A stretch of 64,000 bases of DNA from Oscillospiraceae bacterium (GTDB lineage Bacteria; Bacillota; Clostridia; Oscillospirales; Ruminococcaceae): NCBI GenBank assembly GCA_022835495.1, contig BQOK01000001.1, positions 682,001 through 746,000 of the forward strand, written 5' to 3'. Under the pieces are notes generated by a model. The model was given only the letters and a program-made list of their open reading frames with translations. It ran no database searches and was not told the origin of the DNA. The stretch's first letter is position 1. Each line of letters starts with the position of its first letter. The translations under genes and the position numbers were made by a program. Positions 57,619-64,000 of this stretch are shown here, one piece after another.

Positions 57619-57878
57619 TTACGGGGTGCGTGCGCCGGCCAGCTGCCGGGCGATGCCGATGAGATCGGTGGGGTATGGACGGCAGGTGGCGGCTAGATAG
57701 GTAAGCAGCGCGGGGGAAAGAGGGGCAGCGGACGGCAGCTTTGCCAGCAGTTTCCCGGCGGCGGGCCCGCCGCCTAAAGCGCGACAGAGGGGGCCCGCCG
57801 CCCTGGGCCGCAGACAGAAGGCCGACCCGCCCGGGCGCGTACTTTTGATTCTTTTCTTTGCGTAGGGCGGCCTTTTAC
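57619..57878 (-). other. GC-rich intergenic block with start-less ORF remnant
   Basis: The 57532-57878 interval holds no gene with a start and ribosome binding site. On the minus strand a frame is open for about 86 codons, from a TAA at the end of the permease gene to TAA 57619-57621, but has no ATG or good start. Its central part reads GGGPAAGKLLAKLPSAAPLS. A perfect palindrome GGCGGCGGGCCCGCCGCC lies near 57756-57773. It may be a dispersed repeat or gene remnant. Confidence 0.4.
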
Positions 57879-58706
57879 TCAGCCTTTAACTGCTCCGGCC
57901 AGGCCTTCCACAAAGTTTTTCTGGAACAGGAGATACAGCACCAGCATGGGTACCGCCGTGATGATGAGAGCTGCGAATAAAAGGTTATATTGTACGCTGA
58001 AAATACCTTTGAACGCCATCAGGCTGAGGGGAATGGTATTCAGCTTCTGGTCGGTCAGCAGCAGCAGGGGAAGGAGAAAATTATTCCAGCTTGTGACCAG
58101 GTTCAGAATAACAATGGTGGTGATGATGGGCTTGGAAAGCGGCACAAAAATGTATACGAGCGCCTTGAGATCGGTGCAGCCATCGATGATGGCCGCATCG
58201 GTCAGATCAGGGGGGAGGCTGCGAAAGTGCCCTACCATTAAAAAAGTGGAAAAGGGGATGGAATTGGAGGCCACGCACAGGATAACGCCCAGGAGAGTGT
58301 TGTAAAGGTGCAGGCTTTTATAGTGGAGGATCAGATTGATATACCCCACCGGTGCAATGACCAGGCCCAGCATAATAATGGTGTAAAAAACAAACCCTGC
58401 CCGCGTGTTGAACAGCTTGTAAAGGCCATAGGAAAGAAGAAGGGTCAGGACAAGAGAAACTGCGATGGTACAGGAGGTCACCAGGACGCTGTTGGAAAAG
58501 GCCGAAACCAAGCTGCCCTGAACGATTGCGTCATAAAAATTGCGGAACTGCGGCGCTGAAGGGAGACCGAGTGGGTTGAGAGATACCTCCCAGCCTTCTT
58601 TCAGCGAGGTGGAAATGACAAAATAAATGGGCATCAAAAGAAAAATGCTGTAAAGCGCCACCAGCAGCTTTCCGGCAATGCCGTGCAGGGTAATTCTTTT
58701 TTTCAT
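57879..58706 (-). CDS. Sugar ABC transporter permease (MalG type), second importer
   Basis: A 275-residue CUT1 permease with six helices and an EAA loop (DLTDAAIIDGCTDLKALVYIFVPL). It ends QKNFVEGLAGAVKG as is typical for MalG-type subunits. ATG 58706 follows GGAGGAG. It is the last gene of a five-gene minus-strand operon (flavoprotein, MFS, binding protein, MalF-type, MalG-type). Codon use is visibly less GC-biased than in genes before 57.5 kb. Confidence 0.94.
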   Translation of the reverse strand: MKKRITLHGIAGKLLVALYSIFLLMPIYFVISTSLKEGWEVSLNPLGLPSAPQFRNFYDAIVQGSLVSAFSNSVLVTSCTIAVSLVLTLLLSYGLYKLFNTRAGFVFYTIIMLGLVIAPVGYINLILHYKSLHLYNTLLGVILCVASNSIPFSTFLMVGHFRSLPPDLTDAAIIDGCTDLKALVYIFVPLSKPIITTIVILNLVTSWNNFLLPLLLLTDQKLNTIPLSLMAFKGIFSVQYNLLFAALIITAVPMLVLYLLFQKNFVEGLAGAVKG

Positions 58707-58741
58707 AGTGTGTTACTCCTCCAAAGGTCTTGAAATGGCGG

Positions 58742-59638
58742 CTACTGGATCCGGTCTTCCACGCGCCTTGTTACAAAGTACTGCACAAAGTAAACAAAGA
58801 ACAAAACCACCGAGAGCAGAACACCCAGGGCCGCCGGCTTGCCAATGTTGGACGTGGCCGTGAGATTTCGGTAAATATAAACGGAGAGCGTGTCGATGGG
58901 AGAACTGCCGGAATAACTGCCGCCCTGGCTGGTCAGTACGAAGATGTAATCGAAGGCCAGGGCACCCGTGGTAATGGTCAGCAGCATAATGCGCAGCAGC
59001 GTGGGCATGAGCAGCGGCAACGTGACGTGGCGGAAGGTTTGAAAGGGACCTGCCCCCTCTACCTGGGCCACTTCGTACAGGTTCTGGGGAATATTGTTAA
59101 TCCCGGCGAGCATCATGGTCAGCGGGTAGCCAAGGTTTTGCCAAATGTGTACCAGGACCACACAAAGCACCGACACACCAGCGAGACCCAGCCAATTTTG
59201 CTGAAAGTTTTGCAGCCCCATGGCGCCGAGCAGGCTATTGATCATGCCCAGGTTCGTGTCGTACATGTAGCCCCAAGTGAGGCCAACTACCGCGCCCGAC
59301 AGCACCAATGGCGAAAAGAACAGGGTACGGAAAAAATTGTTTGTCCGAGTGTTCTTGTGAAGCACCAGGGTAAGGCCCAGGGCTATTACTGTTTGAAGAA
59401 CCAGGAGGGCAAAAATATAAATAAAAGTATTCAGGATTACCATTTTCAAATGAGGATCCAAGAAGGCATCCCTGAAATTTTGCAGCCCCACGAAGGTCTT
59501 TTGGGGAGAGATCCCATTCCATTTGAAAAAACCAGTGATGAACATCAGAATATTTGGCCAAAGGCTGAACAGTACCCAAATCAGGGTGACCGGTATAACG
59601 TAGAGAAGGTATTTTACTTTCTTTTTGTCCCAACGCAT
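58742..59638 (-). CDS. Sugar ABC transporter permease (MalF type), second importer
   Basis: A 298-residue CUT1 permease with six helices and EAA loop (IPQNLYEVAQVEGAGPFQTF). ATG 59638 (MRWDKKKVKY) was chosen over an upstream in-frame TTG because the extension (AVAPIPGKGV) does not fit the family; AAAGGGGG lies 12 nt upstream. It pairs with the MalG-type subunit 35 bp downstream. Confidence 0.93.
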   Translation of the reverse strand: MRWDKKKVKYLLYVIPVTLIWVLFSLWPNILMFITGFFKWNGISPQKTFVGLQNFRDAFLDPHLKMVILNTFIYIFALLVLQTVIALGLTLVLHKNTRTNNFFRTLFFSPLVLSGAVVGLTWGYMYDTNLGMINSLLGAMGLQNFQQNWLGLAGVSVLCVVLVHIWQNLGYPLTMMLAGINNIPQNLYEVAQVEGAGPFQTFRHVTLPLLMPTLLRIMLLTITTGALAFDYIFVLTSQGGSYSGSSPIDTLSVYIYRNLTATSNIGKPAALGVLLSVVLFFVYFVQYFVTRRVEDRIQ

Positions 59639-59735
59639 TTTCGCTGAGACCCCCTTTCCCGGTATGGGGGCCACGGCAAAGCCCAAAGTTGAAAAAACGG
59701 TTTTCGGGTTTTAGCTTTGCCGCGGCCCTGGAACC

Positions 59736-61055
59736 TTACTTGCTTTTCAGGTCTGCTTTGATCAAAAAGCTCTCGAAGCCTGCCAGTTCTTTGTCCACGT
59801 CCGCACCGCTGAACAAAATGTTGGACAGGGCGTCGACCCAAGCGTTGTTCCAGATATCGGTCTTGCTGATCTGCGGGATGCCCATCATCTCCACCGCGCC
59901 GTTTTCAATATAGGGCGCCAGAGAGTCTGCGCCATCAAAGGCGACCTCCACGTTGTTGACACTGGGGCAGAATTTTACGCTGTTGATGTAGTCAGAACAA
60001 TGATTGCTCAGGAAGTTGAGCCAGACCTTTGCGGCCTCGATGTTTTTGGAGCTTTTGGGAATACAGGTGATCTGGGCGGGTTCCCCGTACACGACCCCCG
60101 GATTCGAAACCGCGGGAATGGGCACAAAACCATAATTGACGCCAGGCATGTCCTTATCCGCGGTGCCAAAGCACCAGGTGCCCATGCAGACCATCGGCGC
60201 ACGGCCTTGGGCAAACAGGGTGAGGGACTCGGCAAAGCCGATCGCCTCAGAATAATCGAACAGGACCTGATTGTGGTACATATCACTGAGCTGCTGAACC
60301 ACCGCGTAGGCGGCCGCGTTATCCTTCACATTGGTGAGGGTACCGTTGTCGATGCTCTCCATAAAAGCATTGTATCCCTCCATGCCGGCGGATTGCAGCA
60401 ACAGGCCCTTGAAAAGCCAGTCGGTGCGGACCTCTTTGCCGCAATAGGAAACGCCGTTCAGTCCGTTGGCACGGAAAGCGGCGATCGCAGTTTTAAGTTC
60501 GTCATAGGTTTCGGGTACCTTTACCGAGTATTGTTCGAACAAATCCTTATTGTAGACCAGACCGATCATATTATAGGCGTAGCTGAAGCCATAGGGCTTG
60601 CCCTGATAAGAAACGAGCTCTTTTGCACCTGAGGTCATGCTCTGCGCGCACGCGGTGTCTGACAGGTCAACCAGCATGCCCTCGGAGGCATATTTTAAGA
60701 ATTTGTCGGCAAAGGGGTGTGAGTCGAACAGGTCCATCCCTTCGCCCACCAGGAGGTTTGACTCCACCGTCATGTAATGGCTGCTGTTGTCCTTGGAATA
60801 GATGAACTCGATGTTGAGATCAGGATTCTCCTGATGGAATTCTTCGGCGAGCCGTTCCCAGACCTCTTTGTCTTCCAAGCGCCAGGTGACATATTTTATG
60901 GTGACAGGTTCCACGCCCGCCCCGGAAGGGGGAGCCGACGGAGAATCTGCGGGAGCGCTGCCCGCACCACCGCAGCCGCCCAGCAACAGGGAAACTACAA
61001 GGGAGGTCGACAGCAGGATACTGACAGCTTTGATGCGTTTGTGCCAAGTTTTCAT
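59736..61055 (-). CDS. Sugar-binding lipoprotein, second importer
   Basis: A 439-residue family-1 solute-binding protein. The signal peptide ends in the lipobox LLGGC (Cys28), followed by a Ser/Pro/Gly/Ala linker. The mature part has the expected WERLAEEFHQENPDLNIEF and GMWCFG-like segments (here MGTWCFGT). ATG 61055 follows AGAGGAG. It feeds the two permeases downstream. Like the first importer, no ATPase is encoded nearby. Confidence 0.93.
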   Translation of the reverse strand: MKTWHKRIKAVSILLSTSLVVSLLLGGCGGAGSAPADSPSAPPSGAGVEPVTIKYVTWRLEDKEVWERLAEEFHQENPDLNIEFIYSKDNSSHYMTVESNLLVGEGMDLFDSHPFADKFLKYASEGMLVDLSDTACAQSMTSGAKELVSYQGKPYGFSYAYNMIGLVYNKDLFEQYSVKVPETYDELKTAIAAFRANGLNGVSYCGKEVRTDWLFKGLLLQSAGMEGYNAFMESIDNGTLTNVKDNAAAYAVVQQLSDMYHNQVLFDYSEAIGFAESLTLFAQGRAPMVCMGTWCFGTADKDMPGVNYGFVPIPAVSNPGVVYGEPAQITCIPKSSKNIEAAKVWLNFLSNHCSDYINSVKFCPSVNNVEVAFDGADSLAPYIENGAVEMMGIPQISKTDIWNNAWVDALSNILFSGADVDKELAGFESFLIKADLKSK

Positions 61056-61104
61056 TTTTTCTCCTCTTTTCTTTGTTTTATGGCGTTGCTTAATGCAAAA
61101 CAAT

Positions 61105-62349
61105 TCAAGCGTTGCTTCCTGGATGGGGAGGGCCGCCGGCTTTTTTGGCGCTTTTTGCCAGAGGACCGGTTTCGCGGATGAAGAGGCAGGCCACAAGGCC
61201 TATGAGGCACGGGATGATGCAGATAAAGATTGCAAAACCATAGCTTGTGTGGGCGCTGAGGGTACCGGCAAGGACGGGAGCGGCCAGCCCGCCGGCAAAT
61301 CCGGAGGAAGTAATCAGCGAAAAGGCGGCGCCTACGCGCGCGGGAGTCATGCCCTCCAGTTCCATGGGAACAACGAACATGGGCGGGATCCAGATACAGT
61401 TGCCGACCCCTATAAGCACCATGCCCGTAAAGCCAAGGGGGCCCACTCCGCCTTGATAGATCAGCGCGATTCCGACCGCCTTCAGGGCTTGACCGCTCCA
61501 GAGAAGGGGTTTTCGCCTGCCAGTGCGTGACATGATTCGGTACGCTGCAAGACCGCCTGCCACGCCTGCGATGGGGAACAGGGTGGTGAGCTGATTGGCG
61601 GTCTCGATCGCCAGGCCACAGTCCCGTTGAAAATAAGTGGGCAGCAGAGAGGTGATGACGGAAAAGCTTACAAAATCGCAGACAAATGCGATCAACAGCA
61701 ACAGAATTTCCCTGCGCCGGAGCAGATCCCGGTAAAGGCGTTTTTCCGGCCTGTGCAGAGAGGGGCCTGCATACGGGGCATCGCCCGGTACCAGCAACAG
61801 CCAGAAAAGCAGGACCGCGAAACTAAAAAAGCCCCAAACAGCAAGAGCCATTTTCCAGGAGCCGGCAAAAACGGCGGTCAGGGGAAGAGTGAGTGCAAAT
61901 ACAAGAATGTTGCCCAGATATGGCAGCAGCGCATTAACCGTATCCATTCTGACCTGCTGCAAAGGGGTGTACCAGCGCATGATCGCCGCACCGATGAAGG
62001 GCGTGCTCAGCCCAAAGCCGGCCCCGTATACAACACGGCCCAGACAAAACATAAGAAAGCTGTTGGCAAACACATTGAAAGCGACGCCAAGCCCACCCAG
62101 CAGCAGCGCGAGTGCATACGTCCTTTTAAGGCCGATCCGGGCCTGCAGATAAGGGCCAGCCATGGAAAACAGGATTACGGGAAGAAAAATGACCGAGATC
62201 CCAAAGCTGCTTACAGTGGAATTGATCTGGTATTCCTGTTCAATCAAGGTTAAAACAGCAGAGGGGTTCATCTGAGCCACATAGAGGGAAAAGACACCCG
62301 AAATGATGAGTGCGGTAACAAGATTCAAGTGGGTCTTTTTGGAGAGCAT
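61105..62349 (-). CDS. MFS transporter
   Basis: A 414-residue, twelve-helix major facilitator protein. The loop 2-3 motif is weak (RIGLKRTYALALLLGG), and the loop 8-9 RTGRRKPLLWSG is clear. Substrate unknown; anion:cation symporters of organic acids and sugar phosphates have a similar look. ATG 62349 has AAAGGA 13 nt upstream. It lies between a flavoprotein gene and the binding protein of an ABC importer, an arrangement suggesting uptake of a compound that the flavoprotein reduces or oxidises. Confidence 0.9.
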   Translation of the reverse strand: MLSKKTHLNLVTALIISGVFSLYVAQMNPSAVLTLIEQEYQINSTVSSFGISVIFLPVILFSMAGPYLQARIGLKRTYALALLLGGLGVAFNVFANSFLMFCLGRVVYGAGFGLSTPFIGAAIMRWYTPLQQVRMDTVNALLPYLGNILVFALTLPLTAVFAGSWKMALAVWGFFSFAVLLFWLLLVPGDAPYAGPSLHRPEKRLYRDLLRRREILLLLIAFVCDFVSFSVITSLLPTYFQRDCGLAIETANQLTTLFPIAGVAGGLAAYRIMSRTGRRKPLLWSGQALKAVGIALIYQGGVGPLGFTGMVLIGVGNCIWIPPMFVVPMELEGMTPARVGAAFSLITSSGFAGGLAAPVLAGTLSAHTSYGFAIFICIIPCLIGLVACLFIRETGPLAKSAKKAGGPPHPGSNA

Positions 62350-62410
62350 TCTGTAATTTCGTGTCCTTTCTGGCCGCGGATTTTTTGCCCGTTGAAGGGC
62401 GGCAGGCTAT

Positions 62411-64000
62411 TCAAACGCCCTTTGCAGCGTTCATTCCCGCAATACGGCCGAAGGTGAGCGCCAGCGAGTGGCTGAATCCGGGAACGGTAAGGGGGTAGCC
62501 GACGGCGACACGGTTGCCCTGTACGTTGCCAGCTGCATAAAGGCCGGGGATGACCTTGCCGGCGGTGTCGTAAACGCGGGTTTCTTCGTCGCACTGGAGC
62601 CCGAACAACACGGCGAGAAGATTGGCCGGGGTAAATTTGGCTGCATAAAAAGGGCCTTTTTCCACAGGAAACATGCGTGTGGGATCTTTGCCGAAGTCTT
62701 GGTCGTTTTTGTTGCGGCAAAGGGCATTGTAGCGCTCGATGGAGGCCAGAGCGGTTTCCTGGGGCAGGCCGGTGCGCTCGATCAGGTCTTCCAGGGTGTT
62801 TGCCCGCAGCAGGCGACCACTTTCCCTCGCCGCTTCGATCAGGCGGGGAGATACGATATTGTCGGTGGTGTTCAGGCCCGCGAATACCTCGCCGGAATCG
62901 AATTTTTCGTCTTCAATGACGTAAGAAACAGTGCCGTGGCTCAGGTAGACATGGGGGATTTGCTGGCGCCAGTTGCTGTCTACAAACTGCCAGGCTGTTT
63001 TGTCCGGCAGGGTTTCGAGTTGCTCGTGAATCTGAAGCCCGGGAATATCCTCGTTTACAAAGCGCAGACCCCTGGAATCCAGCATCAAAAAATCCGAGCA
63101 GCCGAACACGCTGCCCATGTGGTGTGCCAGAGGCGCAGGCGGTTGATCCTGCAGTTTGGCGCCGGCCCACAGACCCATTTTATGTCCGTCCCCCGTGTTG
63201 GAGGGATTGTCGTTTTTGTCGTAGCTGTTCCAGTATTGAGGCGTGTTTGCGGAATAGGGCAAAAACCTCTGGAGCATTTTCTTATCGTTCATGAAATCGC
63301 CCGTGGCAAGGATCACGCCGCTTTTGGCAAGCGCCCGAATGTAACCGCCATCTTCGGCTTGGGCGATGATGCCCTGTACACGGCCCCCGTCCCGCCGGAG
63401 CAGTTTGAGCACGCGGGTGGAGTAGAACGCCTGCACGTTGCCTGTGCTTTCCGCAGCCGCCAAGTTTGCCTTTAAGACCGGAACATGCGTGGGGCGGATG
63501 AAAACGTTGTATTGATAACATTTGAACCGCTCGGGTTTATTTTCGTCGAAGGAATCCGGCACAGGGTACCGTTTGGGCTGCACCCAGCACTTACAACCCT
63601 GGGGCGGCGGCTCGGTGGAGCTCTGAAGGACCACAAGATCCGGGTAGGCGCCCACATACCAGTCGAATGCCTCACCCGCGTGCTGGGCCCATTTTTTCAG
63701 AACGGTTTGGCTGGCCTTATAGCCCATCTCCCGCATGAGGTCGTTGACCAAGCTTACCTTGTCGACCTGGCTTCTGCCCCAGGTTTGGGCGAGCTGGCTG
63801 TCGAAGGTCGTAAAGTCGCCGGTTCTGCCCTGTACGGTTTCGCATTTTTCAAACAGCAGTACGCTTGCACCGAGTTCTGCGGCCTGGCGTACGGCAGACA
63901 CCCCGGCAAGTCCACCGCCTACCACGATTACGTCGGCTTCCAACGTGGCCGTTATGGCCGTTTCTGGAATTTCGGGTTCCCTGCCAAGCCAGGATTCCGT
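62411..64000 (-). CDS. FAD-dependent oxidoreductase, fumarate reductase flavoprotein type (partial, 5' end outside window)
   Basis: This frame is open to the right edge (530 codons visible), so the N-terminus is missing. An internal TTG at 63943 could look like a start but is not one: upstream codons read ESWLGREPEIPETAIT, a linker typically found before the FAD domain in this family. Visible are the dinucleotide-binding VVVGGGLAGVSA, the GVILATGDF segment and the C-terminal GLYAAGNVQGNRVAVGYPL FAD contact. Family members include fumarate, urocanate and other enoate reductases and 3-ketosteroid dehydrogenases; the substrate here is not known. It heads the visible five-gene operon. Confidence 0.9.
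   Translation of the reverse strand, partial: TESWLGREPEIPETAITATLEADVIVVGGGLAGVSAVRQAAELGASVLLFEKCETVQGRTGDFTTFDSQLAQTWGRSQVDKVSLVNDLMREMGYKASQTVLKKWAQHAGEAFDWYVGAYPDLVVLQSSTEPPPQGCKCWVQPKRYPVPDSFDENKPERFKCYQYNVFIRPTHVPVLKANLAAAESTGNVQAFYSTRVLKLLRRDGGRVQGIIAQAEDGGYIRALAKSGVILATGDFMNDKKMLQRFLPYSANTPQYWNSYDKNDNPSNTGDGHKMGLWAGAKLQDQPPAPLAHHMGSVFGCSDFLMLDSRGLRFVNEDIPGLQIHEQLETLPDKTAWQFVDSNWRQQIPHVYLSHGTVSYVIEDEKFDSGEVFAGLNTTDNIVSPRLIEAARESGRLLRANTLEDLIERTGLPQETALASIERYNALCRNKNDQDFGKDPTRMFPVEKGPFYAAKFTPANLLAVLFGLQCDEETRVYDTAGKVIPGLYAAGNVQGNRVAVGYPLTVPGFSHSLALTFGRIAGMNAAKGV

Noticed and set aside
63887-63943. TTG 63943 as the true start of the flavoprotein
   Set aside because: The frame continues upstream to the window edge with family-like residues and there is no ribosome binding site before this TTG.

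Overview
The window looks like a chromosomal segment of a GC-rich, low-branching Firmicute, most probably an anaerobic gut member of the Oscillospiraceae (Ruminococcaceae). The evidence is strong AGGAGG-type ribosome binding sites, TTGACA/TATAAT promoters, Rho-independent hairpins between convergent genes, a type III glutamine synthetase, YesM/YesN-type two-component proteins, ABC sugar importers without their own ATPase, and a SpoIID-like protein. I assign the taxon by inference only. I found no rRNA, tRNA, CRISPR array, transposase or phage gene.

Layout. 0-2.2 kb: an AbgB-type M20 amidohydrolase (cut by the left edge) divergent from a LysR regulator. 2.3-5.1 kb: a 39-residue ORF, a membrane diguanylate cyclase and an XRE regulator. 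5.3-12 kb: a CtpE-like P-type ATPase, type III glutamine synthetase behind a near-perfect promoter, an RlmI-like rRNA methyltransferase and a CYTH protein. 12.2-13.5 kb: a four-gene XRE/membrane-protein operon with a promoter covered by three phased operator copies. 13.5-19.4 kb: a ZIP transporter, an unusual cysteine hydrolase-acetyltransferase fusion, Ogt, NAD(P)H-hydrate dehydratase, a sirtuin, a degenerate HAD protein and a DUF805 protein.

19.5-33.6 kb is a glycan-utilisation locus: GH36 alpha-galactosidase, Cys-type sulfatase, two sugar ABC permeases and a binding lipoprotein, a YesN/YesM two-component pair, and a very large secreted GH16 enzyme with FIVAR and F5/8C modules. Three promoters in this locus (sulfatase, permease, GH16) share an A-rich/CCCC element placed 59-60 bp upstream of the -10 box, which I propose is the YesN-type regulator's target. 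The GH16 gene carries an in-frame TAG inside its last F5/8C module.

33.8-43.7 kb: a 2-hydroxyacid dehydrogenase, a MATE exporter, membrane proteins, a 965-residue TPR/SUFU protein, an EAL phosphodiesterase with a degenerate GGDEF domain, and an exported protein divergent from a small XRE regulator. 43.8-51 kb: adenine deaminase, an M15-like peptidase paired with a SpoIID domain protein bearing six peptidoglycan-binding repeats, an aldose-epimerase-like protein and TcdA. 51-54.4 kb: a response regulator-ABC transporter-kinase operon with a triple GTAAAG operator. 54.7-57.5 kb: GyrI-like, VOC and alpha/alpha-toroid proteins and an XRE-superoxide reductase fusion with a second internal translation start.

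57.9-64 kb: after a GC-rich intergenic block, base composition falls and one long minus-strand operon follows: flavoprotein (cut by the right edge), MFS transporter, sugar-binding lipoprotein and two ABC permeases. This may be a later acquisition.
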